Shown one piece after another: positions 16,675 through 25,411 of a stretch of 64,000 nt of DNA. How positions within the stretch are numbered: the first letter of the stretch is position 1; the number at the start of each line of letters is the position of its first letter. Location of the stretch: positions 4,960,001-5,024,000 of the forward strand of contig NZ_CP157484.1 of NCBI RefSeq assembly GCF_045348435.1, read 5' to 3'. This stretch comes from Alsobacter sp045348435. Its GTDB lineage: Bacteria > Pseudomonadota > Alphaproteobacteria > Rhizobiales > Beijerinckiaceae. The notes beneath the pieces were generated by a model, which was not told the origin of the DNA, did no database searches, and saw nothing but the letters and a program-made list of their open reading frames with translations. Position numbers and translations under genes: made by a program.

Positions 16675-18493
16675 GGCCGAATTCGGCGAATTCGGACGTC
16701 TCGCCCGCCTGGAGGCGGTGCAGCTTGGCGTAGATGCCGCCTTTGGCCAGCAAACCGTCGTGCGTGCCGGTCTCGGCGACGCGGCCGCGGTCCAGCACCA
16801 CGATGAGGTCGGCCTGCCGGATGGTGGAGAGCCGATGCGCGATCACCAGCGAGGTCCGGCCCCGCGTCAGCACCGCCAGGGCGTCCTGCACCAGGCGTTC
16901 GGACTCGGCGTCGAGCGCGCTGGTGGCCTCGTCCAGCACCAGGATCGGCGCGTCCTTCAGCAGCGCGCGGGCCAGCGCCAGCCTCTGGCGTTCGCCGCCC
17001 GACAGGCGCGACCCGCGGTCGCCCACTCTCGTGTCGTAGCCCTGCGGCAGCGCGGCGATGAAGTCGTGCGCGGCCGCGGCCCGGGCGGCCGCCTCGATCT
17101 CCTGATCTGTCGCGCCGGGCCGCCCGAAGGCGATGTTCGCCTTGACGGTGTCGTCGAAAAGCACGGCCTCCTGGGTGACCACCGCCACCTTGGAGCGCAG
17201 GCTGGCCAGCGAGACGTCGCGCACGTCGACCCCGTCGATGCGTACGGCGCCGTCCGACGCCTCGAACAGGCGAGGCACGAGCGAGATCAGGGTCGACTTG
17301 CCGGACCCGGAGCGCCCCACCAGCGCCGTCATCTTCCCCCCCGGGGCGACGAGATCGATCCCATCGAGGGCGGCCGCGCCGGCCGCCGCAGGCTCGCGCC
17401 CGGCGAATTCATGACCCGCATAACGGAAAAAGACGTTCTCGAAGCGGATCTCGCCGCGCGATACCTGGATCGGCGCCGCGCCGGGCCGGTCCACGATGGT
17501 CGGCCGCTCGTCCATCAGGGCGAAGACGCGCGACAGCGAGGCCACAGCCTCCTGCATGATGGCGTTCAGGTTCCCCAGCGTGCGCATTGATTGCGCGGCC
17601 AGCAGCAGCGCCGTGATGAAGCCGGTGAAGTCGCCGATCGTGGTCTGGCCCTTGATGATGCGCCAGCCGATGAACACCAGCACGCCCGCGACCGCGAACC
17701 CGCCTCCGATCTCCAGGATGGGGTCGAGCCTGGAGCGCTGGTTGGCGGATTTCATCTTGAGCCGCCGGATCTGCTCGAAGAACGCGCTGGCGCGGTCCTT
17801 GAGGTAGCCCTCGAGCCCGTAGGTCTTGGCGGTGCGGATGCTGGAGAGGCTCTCCGACACCATGCTGGCCATCAGGGCCGTCTGCTCCTGGGTGGAGAGC
17901 GCCGTCCGGCGCAGCTTCTTGCCGATTCGCGCGATCGCGGGCGCGAGCAACGGCAAGACCACCAGGGCGATGAGGGTCACCTCCCAGTCGATCCAGAACA
18001 TGACGCCCACCACCGCGATCGCGGTGGCGACGTCGCGCAGGAACACCGTGGAGAGGCGGGTCAGGGCCTCGCGGATGAAGGCGAAGTCGGTGGTGAAGCG
18101 CTGCGTCAGCGCGGCCGGCGCCTCGCGGCCGAGCTGCGCCACGTCCGCGTCGATCAGGCTGGCGTAAAGGGCCGACTGCATGTCGGCCTCGATGCGGGTC
18201 ACCACGCGGTTGGTCAGCACCGACTGGGCCAGCATGGCGAAGCCCTTCACGGCCGTCACCACGATGACGACGAAAGGCACGATCTGGACGAAGCGCTTGT
18301 TCTGCTGGTCGAAGGCGTCGAAGGCCCGCTTGATGACCACCGGATACAGGCTGCTCGCCCCGGCCAGCACGATCACGGTCAGCAGAATGAGCGACAGAGT
18401 GCGCCAGTGGGGCAGCATCCAGTCGACCCAGAGCCGGCGGAGATAGGGCAGGGCGTCCTGGCTGACGATGGAGCGAGCCGGCTTGTTGGCCAT
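16661..18493 (-). CDS. MsbA-type ABC exporter (fused membrane and ATPase domains)
   Basis: This 610-residue half-transporter has about six membrane segments in residues 30-320. Its C-terminal ATPase has Walker A LVGRSGSGKST, signature RLSGGERQR and Walker B LVLDEATSALD. It is most like the lipid-A/multidrug exporter MsbA. The start is placed at MANKPARSIVSQ; upstream in-frame codons lie in the terminator region of the preceding gene. It stands alone, without a lipid-A biosynthesis neighbour, so substrate assignment is tentative. Confidence 0.85.
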   Translation of the reverse strand: MANKPARSIVSQDALPYLRRLWVDWMLPHWRTLSLILLTVIVLAGASSLYPVVIKRAFDAFDQQNKRFVQIVPFVVIVVTAVKGFAMLAQSVLTNRVVTRIEADMQSALYASLIDADVAQLGREAPAALTQRFTTDFAFIREALTRLSTVFLRDVATAIAVVGVMFWIDWEVTLIALVVLPLLAPAIARIGKKLRRTALSTQEQTALMASMVSESLSSIRTAKTYGLEGYLKDRASAFFEQIRRLKMKSANQRSRLDPILEIGGGFAVAGVLVFIGWRIIKGQTTIGDFTGFITALLLAAQSMRTLGNLNAIMQEAVASLSRVFALMDERPTIVDRPGAAPIQVSRGEIRFENVFFRYAGHEFAGREPAAAGAAALDGIDLVAPGGKMTALVGRSGSGKSTLISLVPRLFEASDGAVRIDGVDVRDVSLASLRSKVAVVTQEAVLFDDTVKANIAFGRPGATDQEIEAAARAAAAHDFIAALPQGYDTRVGDRGSRLSGGERQRLALARALLKDAPILVLDEATSALDAESERLVQDALAVLTRGRTSLVIAHRLSTIRQADLIVVLDRGRVAETGTHDGLLAKGGIYAKLHRLQAGETSEFAEFGLTRV

Positions 18494-18512
18494 CGATTCC
18501 GTTGCTTGAACC

Positions 18513-18546
18513 TGAAATGAAAACCGCCGCGTGCTGCGCGGCGGTT
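18513..18546 (-). terminator. Rho-independent terminator
   Basis: A perfect 10-bp stem (AACCGCCGCG and its complement) with a 5-base loop is followed, on the minus strand, by a T-rich tail (TTTTCATTT). It lies downstream of the 2OG-Fe(II) oxygenase gene and just before the start of the MsbA-type gene. It should separate the two transcripts. Confidence 0.8.
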
Positions 18547-18622
18547 CGGGATCCACGCAGGGCTCAGCCCTGCTCATAATCCATTTTCGCCCGGCGCGCG
18601 AACCCGCCCGGCGCGGCCCGCG

Positions 18623-19258
18623 TCAGCGGCCGAAGATGCCCTTGAAGAGCTTGGCCAGGCTGTTGCGCTTCTTCTTGCGCTCAAGCTCCGCCTCGTCCTT
18701 TACCCAGGCGACCTGGACCACGCGGCGCTCGCCGGCGAAGGGCGGATGCCCGTGCCAGGAATTGTCCGCCCGCAGGAAAGCGAACAGCGTTCCCATGGTC
18801 GGCGGGACTTCCAGCACCATGTCGTCGAAGTTCTCCGGTCCGCGCAGAACGCGCAGGCGCCCGGCTCCGCCGTCGTCCCAGTCGTCGTTCATGTAGACCA
18901 GCAGCGTCATGACCTTGCTGGGCCCGTCGGTGTGCGGGCGGCCGTCCTTGGCCTGGGAGATCTTGCGGATCGTCGTCAGGCGCGGATACGGGCTAAGGTC
19001 GATCCCGAACTTCTCCGACAACAGCGCCGTGAGGGTCGGTCCCTCCAGCTCGTTGATGAGCTGCTGGAAGGCGCCCTTCACCTCGACGTCGTCGACGGTC
19101 AGGAAGCCGGGCTTCGTGATGTTCGGGAATTCCTCCCGAAGCTGCGCAATCTTCTCGGGCTTCAGCGCCCCGGACGCCAGGAAGAAACTGTAGGGCTCGC
19201 GCGATACGGGCGCCGTCCGGATCGCATCGAGATTCAGGATTTGGGTGTCCGCCGCCAT
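18623..19258 (-). CDS. 2OG-Fe(II) oxygenase (prolyl 4-hydroxylase-like)
   Basis: This 211-residue protein has the double-stranded beta-helix metal triad HxD...H: PHTDGPSK near residue 110 and SWHGHPPF near residue 168. An Arg for 2-oxoglutarate binding follows (RRVVQVAW). It would couple 2-oxoglutarate decarboxylation to hydroxylation of an unknown substrate. The last 20 residues are Lys-rich and amphipathic (ERKKKRNSLAKLFKGIFGR), perhaps for membrane or nucleic-acid contact. GGGAG lies 5 nt before the ATG; a GTG two codons earlier is less likely. Confidence 0.82.
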   Translation of the reverse strand: MAADTQILNLDAIRTAPVSREPYSFFLASGALKPEKIAQLREEFPNITKPGFLTVDDVEVKGAFQQLINELEGPTLTALLSEKFGIDLSPYPRLTTIRKISQAKDGRPHTDGPSKVMTLLVYMNDDWDDGGAGRLRVLRGPENFDDMVLEVPPTMGTLFAFLRADNSWHGHPPFAGERRVVQVAWVKDEAELERKKKRNSLAKLFKGIFGR

Positions 19259-19376
19259 GGTCACTCCCGAGGCTCAACCGATTTCAACCATGAGTGGTGT
19301 AGTCGGTGTGGAAGTGACGTGCAAATCGCCGTTGCGTTGAAAAGTCGCAATCGCACGCCGGGCTGGCCCGGAACAG

Positions 19377-19667
19377 TCAATTCGCCCTGCAGCGCACCCA
19401 GATCGCGTGCGGATGCTGGTCGGGAGCCTGGAGCACGTCCGAACAGCGGCGACCCTCGACGATTCGCTCGCTCTCCTGGCCGATGCGCCGGGGCGTGATC
19501 GCGCCGGTGGCGTCGGCCGGATCCTTGCGAATCGGGGCCGTGTCGGCCTGCGCGCCCTGCTGGGCAGGCGTCGGCGCCAAGCCGGCGGGGCGGTCCTGCG
19601 CCAAGGCGGCGCCCGCCGCCGCGGTCGCCAGCGCACAGGACAAAACGATGCTGAGACATGTCCGCAT
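19377..19667 (-). CDS. Small secreted protein of unknown function, 96 aa
   Basis: A signal peptide (MRTCLSIVLSCALATAAAGA) cleaved after ALA precedes about 70 residues rich in Ala, Pro and Gln. The mature part contains two cysteines that could form a disulfide. GGAGG sits 5 nt before the chosen ATG. No family is recognised. Confidence 0.6.
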   Translation of the reverse strand: MRTCLSIVLSCALATAAAGAALAQDRPAGLAPTPAQQGAQADTAPIRKDPADATGAITPRRIGQESERIVEGRRCSDVLQAPDQHPHAIWVRCRAN

Positions 19668-19717
19668 GGAGGCCTCCATGCGGCTTCAACGCATCATCGC
19701 CGGATGCGGTTCGACCG

Positions 19718-21400
19718 CTAGTTGGCCCCGTCCAGCAGGCGCCTCGCGATCACCTGGGCCTGGATCTCGGCCGCCCCCTCGAAGATGTTGAGGATGCGGG
19801 CGTCGCACAGCACGCGCGAGATCTCGTATTCGAGCGCGAATCCGTTGCCGCCATGGATCTGCAGCGCGTTGTCGGCCGCCGCCCACGCGACCCGGGCGCC
19901 GAGCAGCTTGGCCATGCCGGCCTCCACGTCGCAGCGCTTGCCGTCGTCCTTGGCCCGTCCGGCGAAATAGGTGAGCTGGCGGGCGATATTCACCTCGACC
20001 GCCATCATGGCGATCTTGTCGGACACCCGCGGGAACGAGATCAGCGGCTTGCCGAACTGCACGCGCTCCTCGGCGTAGCGCAGCCCGATGTCCAGCGCCG
20101 ACTGCGCCACCCCGACGGCGCGCGCGGCCGTCTGGATGCGCGCCGACTCGAAGGTCTGCATCAGCTGCTTGAAGCCCTGCCCTTCCACGCCGCCCAGCAG
20201 ATTGGCGGCCGGAACCTCGAACCCGTCGAAGGCGAGCTCGTATTCCTTCATGCCCCGATAACCCAGGACTTCGATCTCGCCGCCCGTCATGCCCTTCGCC
20301 GGGAAGGGATCCTCGTCGCTGCCGCGCGGCTTCTCCCCGAGCAGGATCGACAGACCCTTGTAGCCCGCCTCCTCCGGGTTGGTGCGCACCAGCATGGTCA
20401 TCACGTCGGCGCGGACCGGATGGGTGATCCACGTCTTGGCGCCGGTGACCTTGTAGACGTCTCCATCCCGCACGGCGCGGGTCTTCAGGGAGGCGAGGTC
20501 CGAGCCCGTGTTCGGCTCCGTGAACACCGCCGTCGGCAACACCTCGCCGCTCGCGATGCGCGGCAGCCACTGGGCCTTCTGCTCCTCCGTGCCGCCGCCG
20601 ATGATCAGCTCCGCGGCGATTTCCGACCGGGTGCCCAGCGATCCAACGCCGATATAGGCCCTGGACAGCTCTTCCGACACCACGCACATGGAGACCTTGC
20701 TCAGCCCCAGGCCGCCATGCTCCTCCGGCAGGGTCAGCCCGAACACGCCGAGATCGGCCAGCTTCTCGATGACCGAGAGCGGGATGTACTCATTCTTCAA
20801 ATGCCACTGGTGAGCGTGGGGAAGCACCTCGCTCTCGGCGAATTTGCGCATCTCCGCCCGGATGGCCTCGAGCGTCTCGTCAAGGCCCGCGTCGCCCATC
20901 GTGGCCGCGCCCTGGGCCTCCCGAATCCGCGCCACCAGACGGGCGCGCTGGGCCGGCGTAGAGCCTTCCCGGATGACCGTCTCGATCGCCGCCGTCCGCC
21001 GCGCCGCGATCTGCGAAGCCGTCAGGCCCAGGGCCGGGAGGCGCACGATTTCGCCCTGGCTCATCGGGATGCCCCCGAAAACCTGGGCGCAGTATTCGCC
21101 GACTCCGATCGCGACGAGCAGCTCCTCGGTCTCCCCGAACCGCGCTTCGGCCTGGAGCAGGCGGCCATAGGCGGCCAATTCGCGAACCGCTTCCGCATAA
21201 GTGGCCAGCCAGGCCAGTCCGTGGGCGGCGTGCTGCTCACGTTCGAGCTGCGCTGCGGAGATCCGCCCGTCGGCCGTGACCCGCGCCCGGACGGCGTTGA
21301 CCGCGTCCGCGGTCAGCCCGGCCAAGGCCAATGCGGCTTCCTCGGCGAGCGTCAGCCAGTCTCGGACATCCGGTTCGGCGGCGGTGGCGAGGCGGGTCAT
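19718..21400 (-). CDS. mcd: (2S)-methylsuccinyl-CoA dehydrogenase
   Basis: This 560-residue FAD-dependent acyl-CoA dehydrogenase has an extra N-terminal region of about 150 residues, the length and layout typical of methylsuccinyl-CoA dehydrogenase in the ethylmalonyl-CoA pathway. Signatures include TAVFTEPNTGSDLASLKT for flavin binding, and RVQFGKPLISF and QIHGGNGFALEYEISRVLCDARILNIFEGAAEIQ-type C-terminal motifs. It oxidises methylsuccinyl-CoA to mesaconyl-CoA. The ATG follows a GGAG site. The open frame continues far upstream, but that part runs into the neighbouring transporter gene and is not coding. ccr, ecm and a malyl-CoA thioesterase-like gene lie within 7 kb. Confidence 0.92.
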   Translation of the reverse strand: MTRLATAAEPDVRDWLTLAEEAALALAGLTADAVNAVRARVTADGRISAAQLEREQHAAHGLAWLATYAEAVRELAAYGRLLQAEARFGETEELLVAIGVGEYCAQVFGGIPMSQGEIVRLPALGLTASQIAARRTAAIETVIREGSTPAQRARLVARIREAQGAATMGDAGLDETLEAIRAEMRKFAESEVLPHAHQWHLKNEYIPLSVIEKLADLGVFGLTLPEEHGGLGLSKVSMCVVSEELSRAYIGVGSLGTRSEIAAELIIGGGTEEQKAQWLPRIASGEVLPTAVFTEPNTGSDLASLKTRAVRDGDVYKVTGAKTWITHPVRADVMTMLVRTNPEEAGYKGLSILLGEKPRGSDEDPFPAKGMTGGEIEVLGYRGMKEYELAFDGFEVPAANLLGGVEGQGFKQLMQTFESARIQTAARAVGVAQSALDIGLRYAEERVQFGKPLISFPRVSDKIAMMAVEVNIARQLTYFAGRAKDDGKRCDVEAGMAKLLGARVAWAAADNALQIHGGNGFALEYEISRVLCDARILNIFEGAAEIQAQVIARRLLDGAN

Positions 21401-21440
21401 CAGGGCTCCTCCGAGCGGTCTTGCCGTGCGGCGTCGGTCG

Positions 21441-21456
21441 CACCGCAATGCAACAT
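21441..21456 (-). promoter_or_regulatory. Shared EMC-pathway upstream element (mcd copy)
   Basis: On the plus strand the site reads CACCGCAATGCAACAT, 41 nt before the mcd start. It shares the core GCA-N-TGC and the flanking CAT with the ccr and ecm copies. It is a candidate operator for a pathway regulator; see the finding on the four sites. Confidence 0.45.
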
Positions 21457-21501
21457 GGAGCGGGGCCCCCTGTCCAGCAATGCCCCTTTCGGCGGACCCG
21501 C

Positions 21502-22371
21502 TCAGGCCTTGCGGGTGGCCAGCGCCACCCCGGCCGCGGTCGCCGCCATGCCGAGCGCCTGGATCGGGGCCAGCGTCTCGCCGAACAGCAGGTAGGCCTC
21601 GATGGCGACGGCCGGCGGCACCAGATAGATGAGCGCCGCCGCGCGCGAGACCGCGCCGTTGCGGATGAGCAGGAGCAGGAGCCCGATCGCCCCGATGGAG
21701 AGGGCCAGGACCGACCACGCCATGGTGAGGACGACGGTGAGGTTCCATTCCACCCTGAGCGGCTCCAGCCACAGCGCGGCCGGCGCGACCACCAGGAAAG
21801 CGCCCGCATATTGGAGGGCCGTGACGGTCCGCAGGTCGCCCGTCGGGACAAAGCGCTTCTGGTAGAAGGAGCCCAGCGTCACGCCCAGCATGCCGACGAG
21901 ATTGACCCCGATCGGCCCGGCGACCGTGGCGAGCTCGCCCGGGCCGAGTCCGGCCAGCTTCGGCAGCAGGACGAGGCCGATCCCGACGAAGCCCAGCCCG
22001 ATGCCGAGCCATTGGCGGACCGAGATCCGCTCATGGACCAGCGCCGGCGCCAGGATGGCGGTGAGGATCGGCTGCACCGCCGCGATCAGGCCGGAGACGC
22101 CCGCCGGGAGCCCGCGCGCGATCGCCCACCAGACGCCGCCGAGATAGACGGCGTGCAGCAGCGCCCCGGACGTCATGGCGTGCGCCACGTCGCGGCGCTT
22201 CGCCGGCCAGGCGGCGCCGGCCGCCCACGCCAGCAAGGCGACGACGACGCCCGCCAGCGCGAACCGGATTGACAGGAACGTCAGCGGGTCGGCGTAGGGC
22301 GCCCCAAAGCGGGCCGAGATCCATCCTGTCGACCAAATGAGCACGAACGCCATCGGGGCTGCGCGCAACAA
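21502..22371 (-). CDS. DMT-superfamily (EamA) transporter
   Basis: This 289-residue inner-membrane protein has ten predicted membrane segments in two EamA repeats. It is typical of drug/metabolite exporters of the RhaT/YdcZ-like class. The second repeat ends with LIYLVPPAVAIEAYLLFGE. The substrate is unknown. It lies 101 nt upstream of mcd on the same strand, so read-through into mcd is possible but a separate mcd promoter is likely. Confidence 0.87.
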   Translation of the reverse strand: MLRAAPMAFVLIWSTGWISARFGAPYADPLTFLSIRFALAGVVVALLAWAAGAAWPAKRRDVAHAMTSGALLHAVYLGGVWWAIARGLPAGVSGLIAAVQPILTAILAPALVHERISVRQWLGIGLGFVGIGLVLLPKLAGLGPGELATVAGPIGVNLVGMLGVTLGSFYQKRFVPTGDLRTVTALQYAGAFLVVAPAALWLEPLRVEWNLTVVLTMAWSVLALSIGAIGLLLLLIRNGAVSRAAALIYLVPPAVAIEAYLLFGETLAPIQALGMAATAAGVALATRKA

Positions 22372-22594
22372 GGCCGGAGAGGCGGGAGGAGGCGATGGGC
22401 GGGGAAAATCGGAAATGGCGCAGAACTCCGGGCCGCACTTTTCCGTATGGTGCAGGAGAATGCGGGTGAGGGCGTCGCTGGCGCCGAGCCAGCATGGCCC
22501 TACACTGCAGGCAGGCGGCGGGGCTTCGATAGGTCAGGACGTCCGATCGGTCGAGTCCTCGTCGCCGGCGCGCGGGACGGAGTGAAAGGTTCAG

Positions 22595-23485
22595 ATGCGG
22601 CGTTTGCCACGCATCATCTATGACGCTTACTGGCGCTTCGTCGAGGACGACGGGTGGGCCATCGCGTCCCATATCGCCCTGTCCGGGCTGATGTCGCTGT
22701 TCCCGTTCCTGATCTTCGTGACCTCTCTGGCCGGCTTCTTCGGATCGAAGCAGCTCGCCGACGAGGTCGTAGGGTTGCTGCTCGAGGCCTGGCCTTCTCG
22801 CGTCGCGGATCCGCTCAGCAGCGAGATCCACAACGTCATGAACAAAGCCCGCGGCGACGTCCTGACCGTGGGCGTGCTGCTGGCGATCTACTTCTCATCC
22901 AACGGCGTCGAGAGCCTGAGGATCGGCCTTAACCGCGCTTATCGGCTGAAGGAGCATCGCGCCTGGTGGTTGCTGCGGCTGGAATCCATCGCCTATGTGC
23001 TGGTCGGCGCGGCGGCGCTCCTGTCGCTGGCTTTCCTGGTCGTGCTCGCCCCGGTCCTCTGGCAGACCGCGATCCTCTATGTCCCGCAGCTCCAGCCCTA
23101 CTCCTACGTGATCACGGTCGGCCGATTCGGCGTCGCGACGCTGATCATCGTTTCGGCGCTGATCATCCTTCACCTCTGGCTGCCCTGCGGTCGCCGCGCC
23201 TTTCGCGAAATCATCCCGGGCGTGGCCCTCACGGTGGCCCTGGCGCTCTCGTCCGGCCACGCTTTCGGCATCTATCTCGCCAAGGCGGCGAGCAACTACG
23301 CGTCGACCTATGCGGGGCTGGCGTCCGTCATGGTGGCGCTCGTGTTCCTCTACACGATCGCGTCCATCTTCGTGTACGGAGGCGAGTTCAACGCCGAACT
23401 CGCCCGGGTTCGGGAGCGCTATGCGGCCCAGCAGAAGAAAGGCTGGCTCCAGCGCGGCCGGGTCTTCCTGCAGCGCAACCGCTGA
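22595..23485 (+). CDS. YihY/BrkB-family membrane protein
   Basis: This 296-residue protein has about six membrane helices and conserved features of the UPF0761/BrkB family, such as the N-terminal DDGWAIASHIALSGLMSLFPFLIF and YASTYAGLASVMVALVFLYTIASIFVYGGEFNAEL near the end. The family was once labelled ribonuclease BN by mistake; its function is not settled. It is convergent with ccr, with 18 nt between stops. Confidence 0.88.
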   Translation: MRRLPRIIYDAYWRFVEDDGWAIASHIALSGLMSLFPFLIFVTSLAGFFGSKQLADEVVGLLLEAWPSRVADPLSSEIHNVMNKARGDVLTVGVLLAIYFSSNGVESLRIGLNRAYRLKEHRAWWLLRLESIAYVLVGAAALLSLAFLVVLAPVLWQTAILYVPQLQPYSYVITVGRFGVATLIIVSALIILHLWLPCGRRAFREIIPGVALTVALALSSGHAFGIYLAKAASNYASTYAGLASVMVALVFLYTIASIFVYGGEFNAELARVRERYAAQQKKGWLQRGRVFLQRNR

Positions 23486-23503
23486 GGCGGCGACCTTGGC
23501 CTC

Positions 23504-24793
23504 TCAGCCCGGCTGAGCTTCGAGGACGTCGTCGAAGGTCCGCAGCCCGGTGCGCTGGGCGTTCACCAGAACGGCCATGTTGCCGGGCGCGTGCTGGTTC
23601 TTCCACATCTTGGTGTGCGCCAGCGGGATCTTGTCCCACGGGAACACCTCGCTCATGCACGGATCGATCCGCCGGTCGATGACGAACTGGTTCGCCGCCG
23701 CCGCCTGCTTCAGATGAGCGAAGTGAGACCCCTGGATGCGCTTTTGCCTCATCCAGACGAAACGCGCGTCGAAAGTGATGTTGAAGCCGGTCGTGCCCGC
23801 GCAGAACACCACCATGCCGCCGCGCTTCACCACGAAGGTGGAGACCGGGAAGGTCTGCTCCCCGGGGTGCTCGAAGACGATGTCGACGTCCTTGCGGCCG
23901 GTGATGTCCCAGATCGCTTTCCCGAACTTGCGCGACTCGCCCATGAAGGCGTTGAATTCCGGCGAGTTCACCTTGGGCAGCTGGCCCCAGCAGTTGAAAT
24001 CCTTGCGGTTGAGCACGCCCTTGGCGCCCAGGCCCAGCACGTAGTCGCGCTTGGATTCGTCCGAGATGACCCCGATCGCGTTGGCGCCGGACGCGGCGCA
24101 GAGCTGCACCCCGAACACCCCGAGACCGCCCGACGCGCCCCAGACCAGCACGTTGTCTCCAGGCCGGATCGTATGCGGCGCATGGCCGAAGAGCATCCGG
24201 TAGGCGGTCGCGAGCGTCAGCGTGTAGCAGGCGCTCTCCTCCCAGGTCAGGTGCTTCGGCCGCTGCATCAGCTGGCGGGACTGCACGCGGCAGAATTGCC
24301 CGAACGAGCCGTCCGGGGTCTCGTAGCCCCAGATGCGCTGGCTCGTGGAGAACATCGGGTCGCCGCCATTGCACTCCTCGTCGTCCCCGTCGTCCTGGTT
24401 GCAGTGGACGATGACCTCGTCGCCCACCTTCCAGCGCTTCACCTTGCGGCCGACGGCCCAGACGATGCCGGAGGCGTCCGATCCCGCGACGTGCACCGGC
24501 TGCTTGTGGCCGTCGAAGGGAGAGATGGGCTGGCCCAGCGCCGCCCAGACGCCGTTGTAGTTGACGCCGGCCGCCATCACGAGGACGAGCACCTCGTCGT
24601 CGCCGATCGCCCAGGTGGGGATGACCTCCAGCTGCATGGCGTCCTCTGGCGGGCCATGCCGGTCCTTGCGGATGGCCCAAGCCCACATCTTCTCAGGCAC
24701 ATGGCCCAGAGGCGGGATCTCGCCGATGTCGTAGAGGTCCTTGGGGGCGCCCCTCGACGGAGCGACGGACGGCGCGTTCGACGTTGCGGCCAC
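23504..24793 (-). CDS. ccr: Crotonyl-CoA carboxylase/reductase
   Basis: This 429-residue NADPH-dependent enzyme of the medium-chain dehydrogenase family reductively carboxylates crotonyl-CoA to ethylmalonyl-CoA, the defining step of the EMC pathway. The NADPH-binding loop VWGASGGLGVFGVQ, the CNQDDGDDEECNGGDPMF stretch and the active-site GVNYNGVWA all match Methylorubrum and Rhodobacter Ccr closely. I place the start at the GTG (VAATSNAPS) because the six codons after an upstream ATG contain its ribosome site GAGGAG. It is divergent from the small membrane-protein gene and ecm. Confidence 0.96.
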   Translation of the reverse strand: MAATSNAPSVAPSRGAPKDLYDIGEIPPLGHVPEKMWAWAIRKDRHGPPEDAMQLEVIPTWAIGDDEVLVLVMAAGVNYNGVWAALGQPISPFDGHKQPVHVAGSDASGIVWAVGRKVKRWKVGDEVIVHCNQDDGDDEECNGGDPMFSTSQRIWGYETPDGSFGQFCRVQSRQLMQRPKHLTWEESACYTLTLATAYRMLFGHAPHTIRPGDNVLVWGASGGLGVFGVQLCAASGANAIGVISDESKRDYVLGLGAKGVLNRKDFNCWGQLPKVNSPEFNAFMGESRKFGKAIWDITGRKDVDIVFEHPGEQTFPVSTFVVKRGGMVVFCAGTTGFNITFDARFVWMRQKRIQGSHFAHLKQAAAANQFVIDRRIDPCMSEVFPWDKIPLAHTKMWKNQHAPGNMAVLVNAQRTGLRTFDDVLEAQPG

Positions 24794-24832
24794 GGCTGGT
24801 TCTCCTCGCATGTGCGGCGATCATGCCTCCGG

Positions 24833-24849
24833 TTGCTGCACTGCGCCAT
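24833..24849 (-). promoter_or_regulatory. Shared EMC-pathway upstream element (ccr copy)
   Basis: On the plus strand the site reads TTGCTGCACTGCGCCAT, 40 nt before the ccr start. It matches the ecm copy at 14 of 17 positions. The core is GCA-N-TGC. It is a candidate operator or promoter element. Confidence 0.5.
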
Positions 24850-24975
24850 ACTGCGATGGGACAATTCGGCGGAAGGAAGGCGCGCCGTTAACGTCAAATT
24901 CGTCAGGCTGGATGCAACCTGGACGCGTGAGTCACCTTGCGGCGATAGCGCCGCGTTTGAGACGGACGTCGCGGC

Positions 24976-25278
24976 ATGGTTCGGCTACTCGGATTCGCCA
25001 ACATTCCCACCGAGGCCGTCAATTGGTTCGTCGGCGCCGTCATCGTCGTCTCGCTCATCATCGCCTGGGTGGTCGACGACATCATGCACGAGTTCGCCTT
25101 CGGGGTGGTCGGCAACGCCGTCCTGCTCGCCGCCGGCGCCATCGGCGGCCTTGCTCTGTGGAACCAGTACGGGCAACCCGTGAAGAACACCGACCCCATG
25201 GTGATCGCGGCGGTGTGCATCGGCTCCGCCTTCGGCCTGATCCTGAGCCTGGCGGTCGCCAGGCGCATCGTAACCTGA
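24976..25278 (+). CDS. Small membrane protein of unknown function, 100 aa
   Basis: About three hydrophobic helices are seen (residues 17-35, 45-60 and 75-93) with a short polar loop (NQYGQPVKNTDP). It resembles small GlsB/YeaQ-type membrane proteins only in length and helix pattern, so I give no family. It lies between ccr and ecm and points toward ecm, with 133 nt between them. A role in the pathway is possible but not shown. Confidence 0.6.
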   Translation: MVRLLGFANIPTEAVNWFVGAVIVVSLIIAWVVDDIMHEFAFGVVGNAVLLAAGAIGGLALWNQYGQPVKNTDPMVIAAVCIGSAFGLILSLAVARRIVT

Positions 25279-25324
25279 ACCGGCCGGGGCCTCCGACCAT
25301 TAGACGGATGGCGTCGGGGTGGGC

Positions 25325-25352
25325 CTTGCCGCATCTTGCCGCATTGCACCAT
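25325..25352 (+). promoter_or_regulatory. Tandem repeat with EMC-pathway element (ecm copy)
   Basis: CTTGCCGCAT is repeated twice in tandem (25325-25334 and 25335-25344). The second copy runs into TTGCCGCATTGCACCAT (25336-25352), the same element found before ccr. It ends 59 nt before the ecm start. It is a candidate operator for a shared regulator. Confidence 0.5.
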
Positions 25353-25411
25353 GATAGGCTCGCGACGCTCTCCACCACGCGTGAGGGCGCCGGCCTCCGG
25401 AGACCGCCCGC

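Noticed and set aside
19665..19680. Perfect 16-bp palindrome CATGGAGGCCTCCATG
   Set aside because: It is explained by a ribosome site and two in-frame ATG codons at the start of the small secreted protein.
21401..22012. N-terminal extension of mcd by over 200 residues
   Set aside because: The extension is Arg/Gly/Pro-rich and overlaps the transporter gene out of frame; the family start fits the ATG at 21400.
23503..23517. Palindrome CTCAGCC-C-GGCTGAG at the ccr stop
   Set aside because: A one-base loop cannot form a hairpin, and it is part of the coding end of ccr.
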